Assembly (NCBI GenBank): GCA_041633555.1 | Contig: JBFKFZ010000004.1 | Span: 1 to 64,000 of the forward strand | Reading direction: 5' to 3' | DNA length: 64,000 nucleotides | Source: JAHEAO01 sp041633555 | GTDB taxonomy: Bacteria; Pseudomonadota; Alphaproteobacteria; Rhodobacterales; Rhodobacteraceae | Shown: piece by piece, positions 16,803-25,700 of the stretch | Layout: every line of letters begins with the position of its first letter | Position numbering within the stretch: the first letter of the stretch is position 1 | Made by a program: the position numbers and the translations under genes | Notes under the pieces: generated by a model | Seen by the model: only the letters and a program-made list of their open reading frames with translations | Databases searched by the model: none | What the model was told of the DNA's origin: nothing

Positions 16803-17759
16803 ATGAATGAGATCCTCAAACTCCTGGTCCAGCGCGTTGCGCTGGGCCTGCTGCTTCTGCTTCTGGTTTCGGTTCTGGTCTTCGTCGGAACCGAAATCCT
16901 CCCCGGCGACGTGGCGCAGAGCATTCTCGGGCAAGCTGCGACGCCGACATCGCTGGCCAACCTGCGCGAGGAACTGGGCCTGAACGATCCAGCCCCGGTG
17001 CGCTATCTCAACTGGCTCGGGGGCGTTCTGACCGGTGATCTGGGGACCGCCCTGTCCAACGGGCAGGACATCACCACGCAGATCGGCCTTCGACTGGGCA
17101 ACACGATGTTTCTGGCCTTCTGGGCCGCGGTCGTGGCAGTGCCGCTGGCCATCCTGCTGGGCCTGCTTGCGGTGCGTTTCCGCAACCGCTGGCCCGATAA
17201 GCTGATATCGGGCGTCACGCTGGCCTCGATTTCCCTGCCCGAGTTCTTCATCGGCTATGTGTTGATCTATTTCTTCGCGGTCAAGTTCCGCTGGTTCCCG
17301 TCAGTGGCCACGGTCTATGATAGCATGAGCCTCGGCCAGAAGCTTAATGCGATCGCTTTGCCAGTCACGGTGCTGACCATGGTGGTTCTGGCACACATGA
17401 TGCGGATGACCCGGGCGGCGATCCTGAACGTCATGCAGTCGGCCTATATCGAAACCGCCGAACTCAAGGGCCTATCACAGTTCACGGTCATCTTCCGCCA
17501 CGCCTTTCCGAATGCAATAGCGCCAATCGTCAACGTGGTCATGCTGAACCTCGCTTACCTTGTTGTCGGCGTGGTCGTCGTCGAGGTGATCTTCGTCTAT
17601 CCCGGCATGGGCCAGTACCTGGTCGACCATGTGGCCAAACGTGATGTGCCGGTGGTCCAGGCCTGCGGCGTCATCTTCGCAGCGGTCTATATCGGATTGA
17701 ACCTGATCGCAGATATCGTCGCCATCCTGACCAATCCAAGACTGAGGCATCCGAAATGA
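16803..17759 (+). CDS. ABC transporter permease, DppB/OppB type
   Basis: A 318-residue inner-membrane permease with about six membrane segments. It begins with a hydrophobic helix (LGLLLLLLVSVLVFVG) and ends with the EAA-type loop AYIETAELKGLSQF before the last helices. GDLGTALSNGQDI in the first periplasmic region is typical for OppB/DppB. It starts six bases after the binding-protein gene and its stop overlaps the next permease (ATGA). With the following permease it forms the channel of the importer. Confidence 0.9.
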   Translation: MNEILKLLVQRVALGLLLLLLVSVLVFVGTEILPGDVAQSILGQAATPTSLANLREELGLNDPAPVRYLNWLGGVLTGDLGTALSNGQDITTQIGLRLGNTMFLAFWAAVVAVPLAILLGLLAVRFRNRWPDKLISGVTLASISLPEFFIGYVLIYFFAVKFRWFPSVATVYDSMSLGQKLNAIALPVTVLTMVVLAHMMRMTRAAILNVMQSAYIETAELKGLSQFTVIFRHAFPNAIAPIVNVVMLNLAYLVVGVVVVEVIFVYPGMGQYLVDHVAKRDVPVVQACGVIFAAVYIGLNLIADIVAILTNPRLRHPK

Positions 17760-18571
17760 GAATACCCATTTCCGCTCTCCTCGGTCTGGTCCTGACCGGC
17801 GGCTTCTTCCTGATGGCGCTCTTCGCGCCGCTGATAGCACCCTACGGGCTTTCGGAGGTCGTCGGTGATGTCTGGGAATCACGCTCGGCCGAGCATTGGC
17901 TGGGCACGGACAATATTGGCCGCGATCTTCTCAGCCGGATGATCTATGGCGGCCGGACGACGATCCTGATCGCTACTCTGGCCACGATCCTGTCCTTCAC
18001 GCTCGGCTCATTTCTCGGGTTCACCGCCGCCGTGATCGGTGGCTGGATCGACCAGGTGATGTCGCGCTTCGTCGACCTCCTGATGTCGATCCCGTCGCTC
18101 ATCTTCGCGCTGGTCGTGCTGTCGGTCATGCCGGTCAATATCACGGTGCTCATCCTCGTGATGGGGATCCTCGACTCGACTCGCGTCTACCGGCTGTCGC
18201 GGGCGGTCGCGGCGGATATCAATGTGCAGGATTTCGTCGAGGCGGCAAAGCTCCGCGGCGAGAACCGCACCTGGATCATCTTCCGAGAGATCCTGCCCAA
18301 CGCCCTGTCGCCGCTGGTCGCGGAGCTCGGCTTGCGCTTCATTTTCGCAGTTCTGTTCCTGTCGACATTGTCATTTCTTGGGCTCGGCGTGCAGCCACCC
18401 GCTTCGGACTGGGGCGGCATGGTTAAGGAGAACAAGGAGGGCATCGTGTTCGGCATCGGCGCAGCGCTCGTTCCAGCCGCAGCCATTGCTGCCCTCGCGA
18501 TCTCTGTCAACCTCGTGGCAGATTGGGTGCTGAACCGGACATCCGACCTGAAAGGAGGCCGCGGTGGCTGA
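17756..18571 (+). CDS. ABC transporter permease, DppC/OppC type
   Basis: A 271-residue permease with about five to six membrane helices. The family pattern HWLGTDNIGRDLLSRMIYGGRT follows the first helix, in two adjoining pieces, and the EAA loop reads FVEAAKLRGENRTW. Near the end LGLGVQPPASDWGGM is diagnostic of DppC-like proteins. It overlaps both neighbours (4 bases upstream, 8 downstream), so the importer is translated as a unit. Confidence 0.9.
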   Translation: MRIPISALLGLVLTGGFFLMALFAPLIAPYGLSEVVGDVWESRSAEHWLGTDNIGRDLLSRMIYGGRTTILIATLATILSFTLGSFLGFTAAVIGGWIDQVMSRFVDLLMSIPSLIFALVVLSVMPVNITVLILVMGILDSTRVYRLSRAVAADINVQDFVEAAKLRGENRTWIIFREILPNALSPLVAELGLRFIFAVLFLSTLSFLGLGVQPPASDWGGMVKENKEGIVFGIGAALVPAAAIAALAISVNLVADWVLNRTSDLKGGRGG

Positions 18572-20198
18572 TCCATTCCTCGACATCCGAAACCTCAGAA
18601 TCGAGGCGACGATCTTTCCGCCCGGCGAGCCTGCCCGCGACATCGTCATCGTCGAGGACGTCTCTCTGACGCTCGAGAAAGGGAAAGTCCTGGGGCTGAT
18701 CGGGGAATCCGGCGCCGGAAAATCCACGATCGGGCTCAGCGCCATGGGCTATGGACGCGGGGGCGTGCGGATCGCCGGAGGCGAGGTCTGGCTGAACGGC
18801 CGAGACATCATGAAGTCCGGCCCGGGCGGGTTCCGCAAGCTGCGGGGCAAGGAAGTCACCTATGTCGCGCAATCGGCTGCGGCGGCCTTCAACCCTGCCA
18901 AGAAGCTGATGGAACAGATCATCGAGGCGGCTCTGAAGCATGGGGTAGCCAACTCGAAAGAGGCTGAGCGTCGCGCCGTCGACCTGTTCCGGCGCCTCGG
19001 GCTGCCAGAGCCCGACAAGTTTGGCAGCCGCTTCCCGCACCAGGTTTCCGGCGGGCAGCTGCAGCGCGCGATGACCGTCATGGCGCTGGTGCCGCAACCG
19101 GACCTGATCATCTTCGACGAACCGACAACCGCTCTGGACGTGACCACCCAGATCGACGTTCTGGCGGCGATCAAGAAGGCGATCAACGATACCGGAGTTG
19201 CAGCGCTCTACATTACCCACGATCTTGCGGTCGTGGCGCAGGTTTCGGATGAGATCATGGTCCTGCGCGGTGGCAAGAAGGTGGAACGCAACACCGCCGA
19301 GAACATCATCACCAATCCGCAGGAGGACTACACCAAGGCGCTCGTTTCAGTGCGGTCGATCGAGCATAAGGAAAAGAAGCCTACCAAGAACCCTGTTCTG
19401 GTCGCGCGCAACATCTCTGCTGCCTATGGCAACAAGGTGCAGGTGCTCAAGAATGTTTCGGTCGAGGTGCATCCCGGCCAGACACTTGCCGTGGTTGGCG
19501 AAAGCGGATCTGGGAAATCGACACTCGCCCGGGTGTTGACCGGGCTGTTGCCGCCCTTCGAGGGCAAGGTCACCTTTGCCGGGCGTACGCTCAGTCCGGC
19601 GCTGGCGCAGCGCAGCAAGGAAGACCTGCGCGAATTGCAGATGATATACCAGATGGCCGACACCGCGATGAACCCGCGGCAAACGGTGGAGACGATTATC
19701 GGTCGCCCGCTGGATTTCTATTTCGGCTTGCGCGGCCGCAAGCGGCGCGACCGCGTGCTGGAACTTCTGGACGAGATCGAAATGGGCCCTCAGTTCCTCG
19801 ACCGCTACCCGGCAGAACTGTCCGGCGGCCAGAAACAGCGGGTCTGCATTGCCCGTGCTCTAGCGGCAAAGCCGAAACTGATCATCTGCGACGAGGTGAC
19901 GAGCGCGCTCGATCCGCTGGTTGCCGACGGCATCCTGAAGCTGTTGCTGCGCCTGCAGAAATCCGAAGACGTGGCCTATCTGTTCATCACCCACGACCTT
20001 GCTACGGTGAAGGCGATCGCCGATTCCATCGCGGTGATGTATCGGGGTTCGCTGGTGCGTTATGGCCCGAAATCAGAAGTCCTGGCGCCGCCGTTTGATG
20101 ACTATACCGACCTGCTCCTGTCTTCGGTCCCCGAGATGCGGATCGGGTGGCTGGAAGAGGTTCTGGAGCATCGCAAGATGGAGAGCGCGGGAAATTGA
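18564..20198 (+). CDS. ABC transporter ATPase, two fused nucleotide-binding domains
   Basis: A 544-residue fusion equivalent to DppD plus DppF in one chain. Domain 1 has Walker A GESGAGKST, signature VSGGQLQ and Walker B LIIFDEPTTALD. Domain 2 has GESGSGKST, LSGGQKQRV and LIICDEVTSALD. Both are complete, so both sites should bind ATP. GTG at 18564 is preceded by AAAGGAGG at a five-base spacing, a clear start. It powers the importer formed by the two preceding permeases. Fused ATPases of this kind are common in Rhodobacterales and rhizobia. Confidence 0.9.
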   Translation: MADPFLDIRNLRIEATIFPPGEPARDIVIVEDVSLTLEKGKVLGLIGESGAGKSTIGLSAMGYGRGGVRIAGGEVWLNGRDIMKSGPGGFRKLRGKEVTYVAQSAAAAFNPAKKLMEQIIEAALKHGVANSKEAERRAVDLFRRLGLPEPDKFGSRFPHQVSGGQLQRAMTVMALVPQPDLIIFDEPTTALDVTTQIDVLAAIKKAINDTGVAALYITHDLAVVAQVSDEIMVLRGGKKVERNTAENIITNPQEDYTKALVSVRSIEHKEKKPTKNPVLVARNISAAYGNKVQVLKNVSVEVHPGQTLAVVGESGSGKSTLARVLTGLLPPFEGKVTFAGRTLSPALAQRSKEDLRELQMIYQMADTAMNPRQTVETIIGRPLDFYFGLRGRKRRDRVLELLDEIEMGPQFLDRYPAELSGGQKQRVCIARALAAKPKLIICDEVTSALDPLVADGILKLLLRLQKSEDVAYLFITHDLATVKAIADSIAVMYRGSLVRYGPKSEVLAPPFDDYTDLLLSSVPEMRIGWLEEVLEHRKMESAGN

Positions 20199-20234
20199 GG
20201 GTTCGCGCTGCGGACTTTGCCCCGCGTCGCGGTG

Positions 20235-20251
20235 CCGGCCCTGCGGGCCGG
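20235..20251. other. GC-rich hairpin between the ABC ATPase and the phosphodiesterase gene
   Basis: CCGGCCC-TGC-GGGCCGG forms a perfect seven-pair stem with a three-base loop in the 86-base gap. No T-run follows, so it is more likely a processing or mRNA-stability hairpin, or a weak attenuator, than a full terminator. It would separate transporter mRNA from the downstream hydrolase genes. Confidence 0.4.
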
Positions 20252-20284
20252 ATTGCCACTGGCAGGAATGGTTGAGGCCACGCG

Positions 20285-21124
20285 ATGAAGAACAAGGTCT
20301 TGTTGATCATTCTCGACGGTCAACCTTGGCGCATTGCTCGGCGGCTCAACGGCAACCTCGAAGGCTGGGTGCAGTCGGGCGAGGCGCGGGTCTGGAAGAT
20401 GCGCTCTGTCCTGCCATCGACTTCGGCCTGCTGCTATGCCTCGATCCATACCGGGGTCAGCCCGCAGGTGCATGGCGTGGTGTCGAACGAAAGCCTGTTC
20501 CGTGTGAAGCAACAGAACATCTTTTCCCAGGTCAGGTCGGCGGGCGGCAAAACCGGCGCCGTGACGCACAGCTTCTGGTCGATCTTCTTCAATCGCGCGC
20601 CATGGGATTTCGTTCGAGACATCGAGTACGACGATCCCGAGGGGCCGATCACCCATGGCCGGTTTCATACGATGACCGGCTATGGCGCGAAGAACCAGAT
20701 GACGCCCTGCGACATGGATCTCTTCGCGACGCTGACGATGCTGACAAAGCGGTTCGAAATCGACTATGGCATCCTGCACAGCTGTACGCTTGACAGCATG
20801 GGCCATCGTTTCGGGCAGGATTGCATCGAAATGGACAATGCCTGTGCGATGATCGACGGGATGCTGGCACATTTCCTGCCACTCTGGCGCGCCGCGGGCT
20901 ATGAGGTGGCCGTGACCGCCGATCACGGGCAATCCGACCGCGGGCATCATGGCGGTCGCAGCGAGGATCAGCAGGCGGTCGCCTTCTACTGGTTCGGCGG
21001 CGGCGAGGGACCGGATCAGGATACGGTGCTGGACCAACTCGCGCTTGCGCCGACGCTTCTGCGCCGGATGGGCGCCGAGATCCCCGAGACGATGACAGCC
21101 TCCCCGTTTCTGACAGCGGGATGA
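20285..21124 (+). CDS. Type I phosphodiesterase / nucleotide pyrophosphatase-like protein (alkaline phosphatase superfamily)
   Basis: A 279-residue, signal-less member of the alkaline phosphatase superfamily. The first metal site is IILDGQ (about 8-13), the nucleophile region is LPSTSACCYASIHTG (about 43-57), and the second metal ligands are in CTLDSMGHRFG and TADHGQSDRGHHGG. Such enzymes split phosphodiesters or phosphonates; several of them act on glycerophosphocholine or phosphocholine compounds. Placed behind the bet operon and an importer, hydrolysis of an imported choline phosphodiester is an attractive but unproven guess. One base separates it from the next gene. Confidence 0.75.
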   Translation: MKNKVLLIILDGQPWRIARRLNGNLEGWVQSGEARVWKMRSVLPSTSACCYASIHTGVSPQVHGVVSNESLFRVKQQNIFSQVRSAGGKTGAVTHSFWSIFFNRAPWDFVRDIEYDDPEGPITHGRFHTMTGYGAKNQMTPCDMDLFATLTMLTKRFEIDYGILHSCTLDSMGHRFGQDCIEMDNACAMIDGMLAHFLPLWRAAGYEVAVTADHGQSDRGHHGGRSEDQQAVAFYWFGGGEGPDQDTVLDQLALAPTLLRRMGAEIPETMTASPFLTAG

Positions 21125-21125
21125 G

Positions 21126-22064
21126 ATGACCGATTACAGCACGCTCCTTGATGCCGAGACCTGGGCCTTCATTCGTGAAACCGAACGCTGGTATCCGCCC
21201 GACACGGCAGAGATGAGCGTTGCCGACCAGCGCCGGATCTACGATGCCATGTGCCGGGCCTTTCACACGGGTCGGCCTGAAGGCATAACGACTGCCGATG
21301 ACCATGTTGGGGGCGTACCCGTTCGCCGCTACCGCGCGTCCGGCCCGGAGGAAGGCCCGACGGTTCTTTACATGCATGGCGGCGGTTTTGTCGTCGGTAG
21401 TCTCGACAGCCATGACGATGTCTGCGCCGATCTCTGCGCCGCGAGCAGTCTGGACGTGGTCTCGATTGATTACCGCCTGTCTCCTGAGCACCACCATCCG
21501 GCGGCCTTCGAGGATTGCCAAAGCGTGCTGGATTGCATTCTCGGAACGGGTCGACCCGTCATTCTTGCCGGGGACAGCGCCGGAGGGAATCTCGCGGCGG
21601 CGTTGGCCCATTTCAATCGCCGAGCCGCCATACTCGGCCAGGTGCTGATTTATCCCGGTCTCGGCGGCAACAAGGATCGCGGTTCTTACCTGGTCCACGC
21701 CAACGCCCCGATGCTGACCCTTGCCGATCTCCATTACTATGCCGATGTTCACAGCGGCGGGGATGCTCCGCTGGGCGATCCGACATATGCGCCGCTCCAG
21801 GACACCGATTTCAGCGACCTGCCTCCGACGGTCGCAATCGCTGCCGAATGCGACCCGTTGACCGATGATGCTGTGGTCTATGCCGAGTGCATCACCAGCG
21901 CCGGAGGCAAGGCTCTGGCCATAACCGAGGCCGGGCTCGTCCACGGCTACCTGCGCGCCCGCCACAGCGTGGAACGCGCCCGCACCAGTTTTGAGCGGAT
22001 CAAGACCGCCATAGCGATGCTCGGAAATGGCCAGATGCCGAGCGCGGGGGATCTTGCCGGTTGA
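21126..22064 (+). CDS. Alpha/beta hydrolase of the hormone-sensitive-lipase type
   Basis: A 312-residue esterase-like protein. The oxyanion motif HGGGF appears at about residue 84, the nucleophile elbow as GDSAGGN, the acid in AECDPLTDD and the histidine in GLVHGYLR, completing a catalytic triad typical of HSL-family carboxylesterases. No signal peptide is seen, so it works in the cytoplasm. It lies one base after the phosphodiesterase gene and ends the choline/ABC transcription unit. Substrate unknown; a choline or carnitine ester would fit the context. Confidence 0.82.
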   Translation: MTDYSTLLDAETWAFIRETERWYPPDTAEMSVADQRRIYDAMCRAFHTGRPEGITTADDHVGGVPVRRYRASGPEEGPTVLYMHGGGFVVGSLDSHDDVCADLCAASSLDVVSIDYRLSPEHHHPAAFEDCQSVLDCILGTGRPVILAGDSAGGNLAAALAHFNRRAAILGQVLIYPGLGGNKDRGSYLVHANAPMLTLADLHYYADVHSGGDAPLGDPTYAPLQDTDFSDLPPTVAIAAECDPLTDDAVVYAECITSAGGKALAITEAGLVHGYLRARHSVERARTSFERIKTAIAMLGNGQMPSAGDLAG

Positions 22065-22070
22065 CCCGAT

Positions 22071-22090
22071 TGGCAGAATTCGAACTGCCA
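22071..22090. terminator. Weak hairpin between convergent genes
   Basis: TGGCAG and CTGCCA form a six-pair stem around an eight-base loop, seven bases after the hydrolase stop, followed by TTAT only. It may be a weak terminator for the plus-strand operon. The remaining bases to 22216 show nothing else. Confidence 0.3.
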
Positions 22091-22216
22091 TTATCCCGAT
22101 AGGACCCAAGAAGGCAAAAGATCATCCGGGTCAGCCTTCCTGATTTCCCCGTCCGAGAAGATGCCTGCTCTTCCCGTAGGTGCGAATTGCGCTCGACCTT
22201 GATGGGGAAGCGCCCG

Positions 22217-23071
22217 TCAAGAGAAGCCGAATTCACTCTTTACGATCGAAAGGACCCTACGCGTCGGCTGGCTGTGACGGTGACGGATATGAACCGCCAT
22301 ATAGACCGACTGAAGGATCGGTTCTGCATCCGTGACGAACTGCGCCCGGCCGGTCCCGACCAGGTCCCAGGCGGTTTCCTGCAACACATATGCCGACCCC
22401 CCCAGTGCCTGCAGCAGCGCCGCCACGGCGCTTGACTGACCGCAGGCCACCGGTGCTGCGCGGGCGTGATCGGGCAGAAGCCGCCGGTGCGCCTGGTCGA
22501 AGGCGGGCGTATAGCTGCCGTAGATGTAGCGCTCGGGCGAAACTTCGGACAGCCGGTCGCTATGCGTGCTGACCATCCGGTAGGTGATGTCGCCGACCCG
22601 TTCGTTGTGGAGGTCCGGAAAGTGGCGTGGTGCGAACATGATCCCGATATCGAGGCCGCCTGCCAAGAGATCGGCGCTCATCTGGATCGAATAGTCCGGC
22701 TCGATATAGAAGGACGTGTCCGGCATGGCCTTGCGAAATGAAGGCACCCAACGCCCGATCGCATCCGACGCGATGTCCATCTGAACGCCGATTCTCAAGG
22801 AGCGCGCAAAGTTGTCGGCGCTCAGCACCGAGCGCTGGGCCTCGTTCCATTCCTGCTGCAGGGTCCGCGCGTGATGGGCGAAACGGGTTCCCGCCGTGGT
22901 CAGGCGCGTGCCCGCCTTGCTGCGGTTGAACAGCCGCTTGCCCAAGGCTGATTCCAGGGCCCTCACGCGGCTGGATATCGTCGATTGCGTGACCCCCAGC
23001 CGTTCCGCAGTGGCGTTGAAGCTGTTGCTTTCCACGAGATCGAGAAAGGTCAGCACCTGATCGATGTTCAT
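22217..23071 (-). CDS. LysR-family regulator, divergent from the dimethylglycine operon
   Basis: A 284-residue LysR-type regulator. The winged helix-turn-helix is at 1-60 (SFNATAERLGVTQSTISSRV), followed by a linker helix and an effector domain. It is transcribed away from the DMGDH/MttB operon across a 126-base gap that holds a T-N11-A palindrome, the usual LysR binding geometry. Control of that operon by a betaine-derived ligand is the simplest reading. The effector domain gives no clue to the ligand. Confidence 0.85.
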   Translation of the reverse strand: MNIDQVLTFLDLVESNSFNATAERLGVTQSTISSRVRALESALGKRLFNRSKAGTRLTTAGTRFAHHARTLQQEWNEAQRSVLSADNFARSLRIGVQMDIASDAIGRWVPSFRKAMPDTSFYIEPDYSIQMSADLLAGGLDIGIMFAPRHFPDLHNERVGDITYRMVSTHSDRLSEVSPERYIYGSYTPAFDQAHRRLLPDHARAAPVACGQSSAVAALLQALGGSAYVLQETAWDLVGTGRAQFVTDAEPILQSVYMAVHIRHRHSQPTRRVLSIVKSEFGFS

Positions 23072-23104
23072 GACGCTTTCCTTGTTCTGCTGCCGACCGC
23101 ACTA

Positions 23105-23119
23105 ATCGATAATATCGAT
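23105..23119. promoter_or_regulatory. LysR-type box between the regulator and the dimethylglycine operon
   Basis: ATCGAT-AAT-ATCGAT is a perfect 15-base palindrome with the T-N11-A form (T at 23106, A at 23118). It lies 33 bases upstream of the LysR start and 78 upstream of the operon's first ATG, a typical place for the recognition site. Confidence 0.6.
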
Positions 23120-23138
23120 CAATAAACCTAGGCTTGTT

Positions 23139-23150
23139 GAATTGCAATTC
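23139..23150. promoter_or_regulatory. Second palindrome in the same control region
   Basis: GAATTGCAATTC is a perfect 12-base palindrome, 20 bases beyond the LysR box on the side of the dimethylglycine operon. In LysR systems an activation site near the -35 region often lies at this distance, so this could be that site or overlap a promoter. Function unproven. Confidence 0.35.
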
Positions 23151-23197
23151 TTGCCTCCGACGGTAGGCTGCGGGATGGATATTGGCAGGGAGAGATC

Positions 23198-25645
23198 ATG
23201 GCAGAGTTTCCGACACAGGCGCGCGTGGTCATCATCGGAGGCGGGGTCGTCGGCACATCGACGCTCTATCATCTGGCCAAGGCCGGATGGACCGATTGCC
23301 TGCTTCTGGAAAAGAACGAACTAACCTCTGGTTCGACCTGGCATGCGGCCGGAAACGTGCCCAACTTCGCGGGCTCCTGGGCTGTGATGAACATGCAGCG
23401 CTATTCGGCTGCGATGTACCGCACTCTCGGTGAAGACGTGGGCTACCCGATGAACTACCACGTCACCGGCTCTATCCGGCTGGCGCACACAAGAGAACGG
23501 ATGCAGGAGTTCGAGCGAGTTGCCGGTATGGGACGGTACCAAGGGCTGCACATGGACATCTGCACGCCAGAGGATCTCAGGAAGTACAACCCTTTCATGG
23601 AGATTCACGATCTGGCCGGGGGCCTGTGGGATCCGCTGGACGGCGATATCGACCCCGCGCAATTGACCCAGGCGCTGGCCAAGGGCGCGCGCGAGGCGGG
23701 CGGGCGGATCGAAAGGTTCTGCCCGGTGACCGGGATAGAGCGGGACAAGGACGAGTGGATCGTCAAGACCGCCAAGGGCGATGTGCGCTGCCAGTATGTC
23801 GTAAACTGTGCCGGTTATTACGCGCAACGCGTTGGCGAGATGTTCAAGCCTTTTGGTGGTCGTACCGTGCCTCTGGTTGTCATGTCGCACCAGTATTTCC
23901 TGACCGACGAAATCCCCGAGCTGGCCGCCTGGAGCAGCAAGCAGGGCAGGAAGCTTCCGATCGTCCGTGACGTGGACACATCCTACTACCTGCGCCAAGA
24001 CAAGAACGGCCTGAACCTTGGCCCCTATGAGCGAAACTGCAAGGCGCACTGGGTCACCCCCGAAGACCCGATGCCTGAGGATTTCAGCTTTCAGCTCTAC
24101 CCTGACGATCTCGACCGCCTGGAAAGGTATATTGAGGACGCGATGGCACGGGTTCCGGCATTGGGGACGGCCGGGGTTGGCCGGGTCATCAACGGCCCGA
24201 TTCCCTACGCGCCTGACGGCCTGCCGATGATCGGACCGATGCCCGGTGTGAGGAACGCCTTCGAGGGCCACTCCTTTACTTTTGGCATCGCTCAGGGCGG
24301 GGGCGCTGGCAGGGTGCTGTCCGAATGGATCATGAATGGCGAGACGGAGCGCGACATGTGGGCCGTCGATCCGCGGCGCTACACCGGCTATGCCGATCAC
24401 AATTACTGCCTGTCCAAGGCGCTTGAGACCTACGGCCACGAATACGCAATGCATTTTCCCCATGCCCGCTGGCCCGCCGGCAAGGACAAGCGGCTCTCGA
24501 CGCTGCATTCTCGGCTGGAGAAGGCGGGCGCCGTGTTCGGCTCCTACAATGGCTGGGAACGGGCCGACTGGTTTGCCAGAGCGGGCGATAACACCAGTTG
24601 GGACGCCTCCCAGACATGGGAGCGGAACGGACCGTGGGAACCTCGTATCAAGGAGGAATGCGAAGCCGTGCGCGACAGTTGCGGTATTCTCGCCATATCG
24701 GGTTTCAGCCGGATCAAGGTGGAAGGGCCGGGTGCACGCGACTGGATCGACAGCTTGACCGCCTCTCGCCTGCCGCCTGAAGGCCGGATCGGCCTGATCT
24801 ATTTCCCCGACAGCCGCGGCCGGATCCTGACGGAAATGTCCGTCATGGTACATGGACCGGACGAGATCGGCCTGATCACCGCCGCTGTGGCGCAATGGCA
24901 CGATGCCGAGCTTCTGTCGCGAAGGGCGCCGGACGGGATCACCGTCACAGACCATAGCGACAAGGCCGAATGCCTGCTGCTGACCGGCCCCAAGGCGCGC
25001 GAAATCCTGTCGCCGCTCACCGACCATGACTTGAACGCGCCCTGGCTTTCGGTCAGCACCGCAGGTCAGGTCGCGGGCAAGCCCTGCGCGTTACTGCGCG
25101 TTTCCTTCGCCGGGGAGCTCGGCTGGGAGATCCATTGCGATCCCAAGGATGCCCCGGCAATCTGGGATGCGGTCACCGAAGCTGGCGCAAAGCCGTTCGG
25201 CATGTTCGCACTGAACAGTCTGCGTCTGGAAAAGGGCTACCGCGCCTGGAAGGGCGACCTGTCGACCGATTACTCGCTGCTTGAAGGCGGCCTTGATCGG
25301 TTCATCAAGCTCGACAAGCCGGCGGACTTTCCAGGCAAGGCCGCCCTGCTGAACGAAAGACAGCAGGGCGTCGCCAAGCGTTTTGTCACCCTGACGGTTG
25401 AAGCCGGGGATGCCGATCCGCCTTACATGTCCACGCTCTGGCACGATGGTCAGGTTGTAGGCGAGACCACTTCCGGAGGCTGGGGCTACCGGGTCGATGC
25501 CTGCGTGGCGCTGGGCATGTTGCGGGCCGAACTCACCAAGCCCGGCACGCAGCTGGAGGTCGAGATCTTTGGCGAGCGCTACCCGGCCACGGTTCAGCCG
25601 GACCAGCCGCTCTGGGACCCCGCGAACGAGCGGCTACGGGCGTGA
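23198..25645 (+). CDS. Dimethylglycine/sarcosine dehydrogenase-like flavoprotein with folate-binding domain (first copy)
   Basis: An 815-residue two-part enzyme. The N-terminal DAO-type FAD domain has VVIIGGGVVGTSTLYHLAKAG, and GSTWHAAGN includes His49 at the position that carries covalent FAD in mitochondrial DMGDH. The C-terminal half is a GcvT-like tetrahydrofolate-binding region, with GELGWEIHCDP and LRLEKGYRAWKGD. It should oxidatively demethylate a glycine derivative and pass formaldehyde to tetrahydrofolate. AGGGAG precedes ATG at 23198. The substrate may be dimethylglycine, sarcosine or a related compound; sequence alone does not decide. First gene of its operon. Confidence 0.85.
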   Translation: MAEFPTQARVVIIGGGVVGTSTLYHLAKAGWTDCLLLEKNELTSGSTWHAAGNVPNFAGSWAVMNMQRYSAAMYRTLGEDVGYPMNYHVTGSIRLAHTRERMQEFERVAGMGRYQGLHMDICTPEDLRKYNPFMEIHDLAGGLWDPLDGDIDPAQLTQALAKGAREAGGRIERFCPVTGIERDKDEWIVKTAKGDVRCQYVVNCAGYYAQRVGEMFKPFGGRTVPLVVMSHQYFLTDEIPELAAWSSKQGRKLPIVRDVDTSYYLRQDKNGLNLGPYERNCKAHWVTPEDPMPEDFSFQLYPDDLDRLERYIEDAMARVPALGTAGVGRVINGPIPYAPDGLPMIGPMPGVRNAFEGHSFTFGIAQGGGAGRVLSEWIMNGETERDMWAVDPRRYTGYADHNYCLSKALETYGHEYAMHFPHARWPAGKDKRLSTLHSRLEKAGAVFGSYNGWERADWFARAGDNTSWDASQTWERNGPWEPRIKEECEAVRDSCGILAISGFSRIKVEGPGARDWIDSLTASRLPPEGRIGLIYFPDSRGRILTEMSVMVHGPDEIGLITAAVAQWHDAELLSRRAPDGITVTDHSDKAECLLLTGPKAREILSPLTDHDLNAPWLSVSTAGQVAGKPCALLRVSFAGELGWEIHCDPKDAPAIWDAVTEAGAKPFGMFALNSLRLEKGYRAWKGDLSTDYSLLEGGLDRFIKLDKPADFPGKAALLNERQQGVAKRFVTLTVEAGDADPPYMSTLWHDGQVVGETTSGGWGYRVDACVALGMLRAELTKPGTQLEVEIFGERYPATVQPDQPLWDPANERLRA

Positions 25646-25700
25646 CACCAGACCTCTGCCTTCCCGACTGCTGTGCCCTCTTGCAGCCGGCTGCCTTGCG

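Noticed and set aside
20649..22109. 486-codon minus-strand frame
   Set aside because: Antisense to the phosphodiesterase and esterase genes, both with full active-site motifs.
23321..25027. 568-codon minus-strand frame
   Set aside because: Antisense shadow of the first DMGDH-like gene; composition and lack of motifs match a GC-driven shadow.
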